A stretch of 64,000 nt of DNA, from positions 23,624,378-23,688,377 of the forward strand of contig CP099848.1 of the NCBI GenBank assembly GCA_030062745.1. Reading direction: 5' to 3'. The notes below the pieces were generated by a model. The model had not been told where the DNA came from, did not search any database, and was given only the letters and a program-made list of their open reading frames with translations. This document shows, piece by piece, positions 56,241-64,000 of the stretch (the first letter of the stretch is position 1; each line of letters begins with the position of its first letter). The DNA is from Capitulum mitella. Taxonomy: Eukaryota; Arthropoda; Thecostraca; Pollicipedomorpha; Pollicipedidae. Both the position numbers and the translations under genes were made by a program.

Positions 56241-58370
56241 TTTATTTTGTGAGATGAGCATTTGGAAACTGATCTGCGAGCTGCTCCAAGGAGGGTGGCT
56301 GCTGTGAATTTTGCTCACGTTGGTCGGCACCAAGAAACCTGTCTCTGCAGACTTTGTGAAAACGTAGCGACAAAGAGGAACCAAGGAGTCGATAAATTCT
56401 TTGTTCATCTGTGTGTCTGAGGTATTCCATAAAGTGTTTCAGATGGTAGCGAGGGTGTTCTCGGCCGCTTAGAACCCGTAGGAAATGCCGTGTGGTCATC
56501 TCCCACCTCCTCAGCGACAGTGGTGGCACGTTAGCCTCAACTCTGAGACTCTCGACCGGCGAGGTTCGCAGAGCACCCAGTGCGACTCTCAGACAAGTGT
56601 TCTGTACGTCTCTAAAGACTGAAGGGCCCTTCACGAATGGCCAAAGACTTGTGCACCGTATTCCAGAATTGGTCCGATCAGTACGAAGTACATACAAATA
56701 ATAGTTTTCCTATCTGCCCAAGGCCCGAACCAGCTATGTATTTAAGGAAGGGAGTTCTTTTCATCGCTCTGGCCTTAAGATATTATATGTGAGTGGTGAA
56801 ATTTAACTTGGTATCCAGGTGTACTTCTAGAAATTTGACGTTTTCGATTAAATGGATGGGCTGCCCATTGAGAAGATCCATCGGAAGTTTGCACTGCTCG
56901 TTTCTTATGTTTTTTTTTTAATGATTGCTTCCGATTTCGGTGCAGAGAATGAGAAACCCCATTTTTTGGTCTAGTCTTCAGTTTGGGAAAGAACCAATGG
57001 GAGAGTCGAAAAAATCAACCGCAGGTTTTTCCGGTTGGCCATAGAGCACAGTCGTCTGCGTAAAGTGCGTGAGACACACCAGCCGGACATTCGTCGAAGA
57101 TATCATTAATCATGAAAAGAAAAAGAAGAGGAGAAATGGCCCCGCCCTGGACCACACCACTGTCCAGGGGAATGAGTCCGAGAGGGTGCCGCTTTTAATT
57201 TGTAGTGTCAGGCCGCTGAGATAAGAATTTATGGAATGCATGAAGTGTCCACAGAAACCTATGTGATGAAGTTTTGTAAGAAGACCTGCCCGAGACACTA
57301 TGTTATAGGCGTACTTAACATCGAGAAAAATTGCCACGTTAAACTTGCTTGCGAAGAAGCCGCCGCGTTTGTCAGATTCAATGCGTAGTACATGGTCAAG
57401 CGTGGTTCGCCCATGGCGAGAAGCGCATTGGTATTTCGCCTGGAATTTGGCATTTGTCGGCGTGCCATAACATCCTGGAGTTCACCATTCTTTCCATGAT
57501 TTTGCATAGACAAGAAGTTAGTTGGATTGGTCGGTAGGACTCAGGTGCCTCTGTAGGTTTTTCGGGTTTTAAAAGAGGAACCACAAAAGCGTGCTTCCAA
57601 GTCGTGGGGATTCTGTTCTGTGTCCACACATAGTTGAAGAAAGCAAGGAGTCTGCTTCTTTGGGTGTCGTCAAGCTGCTTGAGAAATTCATAGTGAATGA
57701 GACCCGGACCAACCGGTGTTGAACCTGATGAATTTATGGATGAGTTGAGCTCGTGCAAAGAGAAAGGACTGTTGTATATCTCTGTGTTGTATGAATCGAG
57801 ATCAAAGTCCGGCATGTTGTTTGTCATAAGAGTGTCATGGATACGAAAACCTGGGTCATAGTATGTGGAGGACGACAGTTGCGAGTAAAACTGACCCAGG
57901 TGATTGGCCACTTCTTTCGGCTTATCTACCTGAATTCCTTGGATTTTTTAGAACCGGAATAGGACGCTGGAAGCTTATTTTGTGTATTAAACTTCGAACA
58001 GTATCCCATAATGTGTGCAAGGGTGTGGAGGTGGTGAATTTACTCAGGAGCTGCAGCCAACTGGATCGTTTAGCTTCTCGAATAGTTCGTCTATCTTTGG
58101 CTTTTTCCATTTTGTAGTCAAGGATAGTGGTGAGATTGTCTTTGTTTCGACGGAATCTATTTAATGCCCTTTTCACGCTGCTATTGCCTGTTTACATGCG
58201 TCAGACCACCAAGGACACCCGTATTTCCCTTTTGGCTTGGTCGTTGGAATATGGGCTCGCGCAGCGAAAATAATTGATACTTTTACTTTTGTGCAGGCAG
58301 AGTCAACATCTGTGCATTCTGTGACGATTTGACACTCGGCTCGGAAGGAGTCCCAGTCAGCTTGTTCCAC
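56240..58370 (-). pseudogene. LINE ORF2, linker and reverse transcriptase, frameshifted
   Basis: Pieces in successive frames. KYGCPWWSDACKQAIAA (to 58173) and REAKRSSWLQLLSKF (58176-57922) are the linker. STPVGPGLIHYEFLKQL, IPTTWKHAFVVPLLKPEKP and ESYRPIQLTSCLCKIMERM (57911-57396) are RT motifs 0-2. AIFLDVKYAYN is the motif A region (Asp kept). YADD lies at 57051-57062, followed by a stop at about 57012. The thumb continues to NTCLRVALGALRTSPVESL. At least three frame changes and several stops. Confidence 0.87.
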
Positions 58371-59290
58371 CCTGCTGGAGCATCGTAATGGGAATGTGTT
58401 GTATGAGTTGTACCGTCCACGTATTTAATTGTTCTCGGAAAATGGTCACTAGAAAGAGGGTCCTCTTCAGTTTCCCATGAAAGGAAAGGAGCTAATCCGC
58501 TAGAACATAGTGAAATATCAATGTGTGGGACCAGTCTAGAGAATTCATCCAGTCGGGTCGGGGAGCCATTGTCCAAGACATGTAAAACGTTGATTCTAAT
58601 GAGTTGTTCAAGGACTTGTCCTCTTCTGTCACATCGGTCAGAACCCAGTAACAATTTTTTTGCTGTTGGCGTCCGAACACAATACAAATGGCGGTGGGAG
58701 TTGATCAGTGAGGTTTTGTAGGTCTTCAAGACAAATAGGTACGCCTGGGGGGAGATATAGAGAACATACACTAATACGGTGGTTTGAAATGAGAGCCGCG
58801 CAGGCGACCACTTGTAGGTGTGCTCAAACCGATAGCTGTTTGTGGGATATTTTGTTACAAATGTATATGGCAACTCCACCATGGCGTCTGTGAACGCCAT
58901 TACAGTTTGTGAAACTGGAGTAAGGTGTAGACGGAAGTCGTACGGGTCGTCTGTGAGGAAATGTGTTTTCTGTAAACATATAATATTAGAAGTACAAAAC
59001 ATCAGTAAAGGTTTGATTTTGGCCCATTTGTTAAGTAAACCACGACAATGCCGCTGTAGAATAGAGTTCATTATTACTGTTGCGTAGAACCTAAGGCAGA
59101 AACCCTGTCTCTGTGAAAGTAGTGGCATTGGGTGTGAATTAACTAAAGATGCTCTGAATTCCTGAAAGGGCCTGTGACCCCTGCTGCGTCCTACCATGAC
59201 TGGATGAGCGGCCCGGTGCTCGACTGGGACCGGATCGCGACGACGGAGGTCGATTGTTCGTACGCGGAGTCCGCGATTGAGCCTCAGCAC
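58283..59290 (-). pseudogene. LINE ORF2, APE-type endonuclease domain, damaged
   Basis: One open frame of 335 codons. ILQRHCRGLLNKWAKIKPLL is the domain start (family: NCRGL). NIICLQKTHF stands where the family has LQET, so the metal-binding Glu is replaced by Lys. The family GDFN segment is missing before LLGSDRCDRRGQVLEQLI. HIDISLCSSGLAPFLSWE and SSDHFP, with the catalytic His, are kept. Without the Glu and the Asp-Asn pair it should be inactive. Confidence 0.85.
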
Positions 59291-59487
59291 CAGGATGGTG
59301 TGCGGGTGGATGAGGCCGGAGCTTAGTCTGCAGGAATCGCCTGGGACAAACTGCCCCGGAGTTGCGGAGACAGTTTTTGTTGTCCCTCTCGCAGGTCGTT
59401 TTGTACCAGTCTCTTCTTGTGTTTCAGTCGCCGTGTGCTTCTGACTGGACTGAGAGCGGAGAGAACTAGATTCGCGACATAGAGGCT

Positions 59488-60798
59488 TTAAGAACTGAGG
59501 TGGAGGAAGCTGAGCTGAGCAAACGAAGAGATGGTGCTTTTTGATGTGACTTGAGCATACGTCTTTTGAGTTTGGTTTTGCTCTGATTGTACCTGACGCC
59601 GTGCTTCGGGATACGAAATATTCGTTTTTGCCTTAAGTTCACAAATGCGCTTTTCTGTCAGCCAGACGGGACAGTTCCTCGAATCTGTGGCATGATCACA
59701 AGAGTCGCAAGAGATGCACCTAGCGGGCTTGGAGCACAGGGAGCCCTCATGCGCAGTGTCACCACAGCGAGCGCAACGAGCCGTTTGTCTGCAATTACGG
59801 GAGCCATGACCAAACCTCTGGCAGCTGAAACAGCGCAGCGGGTTGGAGATGAATGGGCGCACTTCGAAGCAGAGGTAGCCTGCGTGGAGCTTCGGAGGGA
59901 GACGGGGAGTTTCGAACGTGAGGACAAGAAGACTGGTGCCCTGACGCTGTCCGTCCCTGCAGGTGCTCAGTTGACGGACGTGGCTGACCAGCTCGTCCCT
60001 CAGTTCTCGTCGAATCTCCGTTTCAGACATGACGCGGAATTCAGGTGCGAACACAGCTCTCTTGCACGAGTTTCGACTGGAGTGAAGGGTGACCGTCACC
60101 GCCTTGTTACAGAAAGTAGTCTGAGGAGCTTTTTGTTTGGTGCCGGTTGTTTGTTTTTGTGACAAGAGAGCCATCGCGAGATGCTTGGATGCGAAGCCGA
60201 ATGTTTGGACCACAGATTGCTTCTATCTGTTTTGGAGGTGCCCAGACGTTGATTTTCTGAAAGTTTGTATTCGAGTCGGTAGGTTTCAGTACTACGTATG
60301 ACCTGGGCGGGTCCAGGTAGGGCTCTCGAACCGGGCGTGGTGTTCCGTGCATCTGACAGCGTGTTGCCCCGACGGCATCCTCTGCCATGGCGAACATGTC
60401 GTTTGCCCTGGCTGCTTGCGCGGGTCGGGATAAGCCCCTCGACCCTTCCAGCCGGGCCGGTCCTGGCACGCTGCCAGGGCCGTGGGGCCCGAGCGCAGTC
60501 AGTGGCAGGTCAAGGTCACGAGAATGAGAGGAGACAGTGTGTTTGGAAATGGTGCGGTCCTGAGCAGTGACAGAGTTCGTGCCAAGGTCAGTATCCGATA
60601 TCGTGTCAGACGAAGTGTGTGCGTGTGTAAGGTCTGTTACGGTTTCAAACCGTGGTCATCTTCCTGCGCGTGAATCGTCCTGTCCGTTACGCCTCTGCAA
60701 ACACCAATGTCGATATCTGCAGAGGGGCTGCCATCAGAGTCCGAGTTCGAGCCTTCAGAGTCAGTGTCGTTTTTCTTTCGTTCCCTTCGCTTGCTCAT
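59488..60798 (-). pseudogene. LINE ORF1 (gag-like, CCHC zinc knuckles), frameshifted
   Basis: An ATG at 60796-60798 opens MSKRRERKKNDTDSEGSNSD, but that frame stops near 60642. Homologous sequence continues in other frames (60469-60107, then 60213-59488). The last part has an RNA-binding-like region and, at 59671-59832, knuckles CFSCQRFGHGSRNC, CARCGDTAHEGSLC and CISCDSCDHATDSRNC, followed by KTNISYPEARRQVQ, a conserved end of this ORF1 type. It would have bound the element's RNA. Confidence 0.85.
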
Positions 60799-61000
60799 GA
60801 CAGAAAGGTCCGGGAACAGCTCGGAAAAGAAAACGTGAAGTGGAGAGTAGGCCTTCCCTTAAAGTTTGTGGATCTCAGAAACAAACGTGGAAGCGCAGTC
60901 TAAGTGTGGGCAACAGGCGAAGTGCTCGTATCAACCCAATCGACCCAAGATCAGAGCGGGGTACGTCCAACCTCTACGACGACTGCCTCACGACGGTTTA

Positions 61001-61788
61001 AATATTTCACCAAGCTGCGTCATGAGCTGCGCCAGAATTTTTTAGGCTGTGACGTCATTGGTATTTTTCTCCTTGTGGTCGTTGAACGGCTGACACCCAC
61101 CGAGTTGACGAGATCTGGCGGGAAATAAGAGCAGTCGCAAGTCGGTCGGAGGTAAGTATCGTTATATATTACTTGTCACATCTTGTGACTTGTGTTGTGA
61201 ACGTCCGCGCTGTTTACACACTCGAGTTGTAGCGTCGTTGAGTGGTCTTTCTGGGTATAAAAAGTCATGTAAAATTTGAAGGCTGATGAGACATCCCATA
61301 TCTTCTTGGTCACGTGCTGTCGGCATGAACTCACTCTAGCAGCATGATGATGGCGATGATGGCGTCACCAGTGGTTGGTTACTGAACTAGAAACCACCCA
61401 GTATAGACTCGTTTTGGGTATCGGGGAATGCAAACCCATCTTTAACATTTTTGAGGTACAAATTGCATGAAGAGGCACATAAGTTGACAGTTGATTTTGT
61501 TTCTATTAAGCCTCTTGATCCCCGGAACAATGTTGTGATTAATGTGGGAGTACCGTATAAACATTTAAAGATTTCAAAGGTTGTGCAAGCTGGATGTTTG
61601 CCGAGTTTGTGGGCTGTTACCCGCATTTTTTTCTTGAGTTCTTATCCGTGTTCCGTGATTAACTGTTGTATGGCGTCATGACCGCGGCCGCAGTTCAATG
61701 AGCCGTTGGAAAATTCATACCAGCAGTGTGGCATCATCATGACGTGACAAGACATTGTATTTGAGCTAGATTCAGTCTCTGCTGACAT
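61001..61788. other. Possible LINE 5' leader and flank
   Basis: Up to about 61140 this could be the LINE 5' untranslated region (its start is not defined). Beyond that nothing recognisable. A short ATGATGATGGCGATGATGGC repeat lies near 61342. Confidence 0.4.
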
Positions 61789-61940
61789 CAACGGTGCAGC
61801 TAGGATTGTTTTAAGGGACAGAGGGCCTGGAGCTCATAGTGGATTGAAATCCAACGAAAACCGCCTGCTGGGAAGACGACGTGCATTGGTTTTCACAAAA
61901 AATGCGGGCCTTAGAGGGAGGCCCTTTGACTGCACTGGTG
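61789..61940 (+). mobile_element. hAT-like MITE family 1, copy D (152 bp)
   Basis: Perfect 8-bp duplication GCTGACAT (61781-61788 and 61941-61948). Ends CAACGGTGCAGCTAGGATT and, inverted, CACCAGTGCAGTC. Core GGATTGAAATCCAACGAAAA and GCATTGGTTTTCACAAAAAA. Confidence 0.9.
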
Positions 61941-62098
61941 GCTGACATGGCAGTTTTTTTTTTGCCACGAGAAGAGTGTTTAGATGGAAGAAGCTCTCGA
62001 TACTTGTAAATTTTTTTCTAAATCTAACTGGCGTGATTCCCAGGTCTTAAGATATCAAATTCTACCGCGCTCGTCGACCGCCCAAGCACGTAGCTAGG

Positions 62099-62256
62099 CT
62101 TAAGCGCAGCCAAGGAGAGGCTCGGGGGGGGGGCCGGTCTCCCCTAGTCCCTCGGTTTTTGCGAAACCATTGCACGTCGTCTTCCCGGCAGACAGTTTTC
62201 GTGTGGTTTCGGTTCACCCTGAGGTCCCCCTTGAGAAAATCCTGGCTGCGTCTTTC
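62099..62256 (-). mobile_element. hAT-like MITE family 1, copy E (158 bp), inserted in a relative
   Basis: Perfect 8-bp duplication TAGCTAGG (62091-62098 and 62257-62264). On the - strand it starts GAAAGACGCAGCCAGGATTT and ends GGCTGCGCTTAAG. The split target, joined, reads as another family end (GTAGCTAGG before ATTTTCCTCGGGGGG), so this copy interrupted an older related one. Confidence 0.87.
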
Positions 62257-62339
62257 TAGCTAGGATTTTCCTCGGGGGGGGGGGGATGTTCCGTTTTACC
62301 ATAGACCACTGCTTATGACAAAATGTATAGGAAGAACAA

Positions 62340-62962
62340 ATGTAAAGTTGATCGGGCCACGGTGCTGTGAGCGGTTTTGTACGGCAGGGAGCGCTGGAAC
62401 AATGCCTTTACCGCCGCTAGGGGGAGTGAAAGCCGCGGCCAGGGTGTCCACCAAGAGGCGGCAACGGCGTTGTTCCGGCAATGCGGCCGCCAGACGGAGT
62501 CCGCGGTAGAAACCCCCGCCATCGGGGCACTCCTCACCGTGGCCTCTTTGGGGTAGGTCATGTGGGTGTCGGGTCAAAGAGGGTCTCGAAATTTTGGGTT
62601 GGGGTTTCCCGTGCGTAAATGTAGGCGCTGTGATTGTGAGTGTTAGAATCGTTCGTTTTGCTTTGAATGTTAAGGTTGGTCGTACAGTTCTTTAATTGTA
62701 ACTTGTATTTTGTGAATATATGGGATCCGAGAGATCAGTTATCTTTTCTCCTTTGTGCGGGGCGCCGAGGCTGTCCTGCGGTGAACGAACATTCATTCCC
62801 TACCCCGGCTGCTAGCAACTATCGTGTGGCAAGCGGTTAAAGAATAAATGTTGCTACACCCGGAGGTGGCGTCTGCTGAGTAAAACCCTTCGCCTTGTAA
62901 CGCGCCTGGCCAGCGTGTGACAAGGGGGTTCGTGGATACCTGAGGTACACCTTTCACATAAA
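62340..62962 (+). repeat. Dispersed repeat with CTCF-like motif, uninterrupted copy
   Basis: About 620 bp, the inverse of the 52.3-54.1 kb copy. It includes CCGCCGCTAGGGGGAGTGAA near 62412, GTTCCGGCAATGCGGCCGCC, and CCCTACCCCGGCTGC. At 62880-62883 (GTAA, i.e. TTAC inverted) it shows the site where the other copy received the 1.2 kb TTAA element. Confidence 0.85.
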
Positions 62963-63094
62963 CAGTCGTATGCATCTGAACTCACATTTTGCGCACAGGA
63001 GAAACATATGTTTGCTTTTGGAACATATGTATGATCACTGTGCTAAATATCTAGTGTCCAGCGGTTAGCTCAAGGCGGGGGGCATGTAACCCCT

Positions 63095-63116
63095 CTCCCC
63101 CTGGCTACGCCCCTAG
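63095..63116. repeat. Remnant end of a hAT-like MITE
   Basis: CCCCCTGGCTACGCCCCTAG is a right-end word of MITE family 1 type without a recognisable partner. Confidence 0.45.
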
Positions 63117-63421
63117 CTACGGCCGTGTGACGGCTGTAAATGGGGTCATGCGTGAACCGGCTATTGCGTTCACGGGGGAGATGTCGATTTTGGTAACATT
63201 GGGTAACTTGGTTAGTCTGTGGCGATTATTTCATCACAGTCGATGGCAGTCAGCAAATGGAATGTATATAATTTAGTTATCGCAGATCGTCACATCTGCG
63301 CGAAAAGGATAATTTCTGCAGCCGTGAGAGGTGGCCTTCAAGCGAATTTTGACTCCTGAGTCATAAGTCAAAATTCTCTTGACGTACATCCTCCACGGCC
63401 AGGACCGCCAGAAGTTCTGAC

Positions 63422-63577
63422 CACTGGCGCGGCCAAAGGGGGGGCTTACATCTGATGCCCGCATTTTTTGTCAAAACCAGCATTGCACAGCGTTTTTCCA
63501 GCAGGCGGTTTGCGTATGATTTCAATACACAATGAGATCTGCCCCTTCCCCGTAAGAAAATCCTGGCTGCGCCCCTG
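63422..63577 (-). mobile_element. hAT-like MITE family 1, copy F (156 bp)
   Basis: Perfect 8-bp duplication GTTCTGAC (63414-63421 and 63578-63585). On the - strand it begins CAGGGGCGCAGCCAGGATTT; the other end, on the + strand, begins CACTGGCGCGGCC. The core GAAATCATACGCAAACCGCC matches the other copies. It has the cleanest terminal repeat of the family. Confidence 0.92.
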
Positions 63578-63585
63578 GTTCTGAC

Positions 63586-64000
63586 CGTCTCCGTTCCGAC
63601 AAATGTTAACTGCTGACTGGGGACAAGGTATGTCCTGGCGGTACGCCACTGGGTACTAGCGGGCGGACCCCATTGTAGTTTTGGCAACGGCCACTAGGGG
63701 TGTGAGTAGCGTCACCATCGTCGGTAACTCATATTAAGATTGAGGTGACGCGTGGCTGTACAATAGTGGTATTTCATTTGAGGATGGCAGAATTATTGCT
63801 AAAATGCAAAAAAAGACAGAGAGAATCCATAGTCTGCAGGACTGCATCTCTGGGGATGGCCATCCTTGCACCTAGGTACAGCGTGAGGCATTTAGGTTCA
63901 AAAATAGATGTAAATGTCAAAAAATATGTTTTTGGAGTTAATGTGCAGGATGCCAGTCATTTTTTGTACCATTTCGAAAGCTCAGAACTTGTAATTTGTG
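63586..64000. other. Right edge, no gene recognised
   Basis: A GGCCACTAGGGGTGTGAG word near 63690 resembles the CTCF-like motif of the dispersed repeat, but the surrounding sequence does not match it. Otherwise nothing recognised. Confidence 0.4.

Larger units (their letters stand above)
55163..61000 (-). mobile_element. Degenerate LINE, I superfamily (ORF1 zinc knuckles, endonuclease, RT, RNase H)
   Basis: Order on the - strand: ORF1 (60798 to 59488), endonuclease (59290 to 58283), linker and reverse transcriptase (58370 to 56250), RNase H (56240 to about 55800), 3' untranslated region, then an AAGAAC repeat tail (55163-55192 on the + strand as TTGTTC units). The length of about 5.8 kb is near full size. 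At least five frameshifts or stops break it, so it cannot move by itself. An RNase H domain after RT and knuckle-bearing ORF1 place it in the I superfamily. The 5' limit is uncertain. Confidence 0.88.

Noticed and set aside
55163-61140. Target duplication around the LINE
   Set aside because: The sequence before the tail (..CTTAAATATTGCTG) has no clear match beyond 60800, and the 5' end is not defined.

Overview
This is nuclear DNA from an animal, most likely an invertebrate. The one host gene I can support is a split NAB-family gene (NGFI-A/EGR-binding transcriptional co-regulator) on the + strand. Its coding exons run from about 13.95 kb to 39.59 kb. Eleven exons join in one frame, with consensus GT..AG borders and matching phases at every junction, to give about 541 residues. 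The rest is dominated by transposable elements: a broken I-superfamily LINE with RNase H, TTAA-targeting and hAT-like non-autonomous DNA elements, and foldback-like elements. I cannot name the species. The LINE type and the mix of small DNA elements suit an arthropod or another invertebrate better than a vertebrate.

Layout. 0-6.5 kb is nested DNA transposons: a hAT-like element at 1.92-6.00 kb holds a long inverted repeat (about 2.37-5.62 kb), whose left arm holds a 1.2 kb TTAA-flanked element. 6.7-7.8 kb is a CpG-rich island with a possible alternative first exon. 13.6-14.2 kb is a second CpG-rich island with the preferred first exon. 17.7-39.6 kb carries exons 2-11; the introns contain minisatellites, CpG-rich stretches and short hAT-like elements. 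39.6-41.7 kb is 3' flank. 41.7-55 kb is a graveyard of DNA elements, including two pairs of inverted degenerate arrays. 55.16-about 61 kb is a near full-length but inactivated LINE on the - strand. 61-64 kb holds more short hAT-like elements and a dispersed repeat with a CTCF-like motif.

The host gene should encode a nuclear co-regulator that binds EGR-type zinc-finger factors through NCD1 (exons 2-4) and represses or modulates through NCD2 (exons 5-8). The most unusual local feature is exon 4. It lies between a 33-bp minisatellite that repeats an acceptor-like CTCAG and a 58-bp minisatellite that repeats the exon's own 5' splice site about ten times. The transposons are unusually easy to read here because several insertions have an uninterrupted relative, or perfect target duplications, within the same window.
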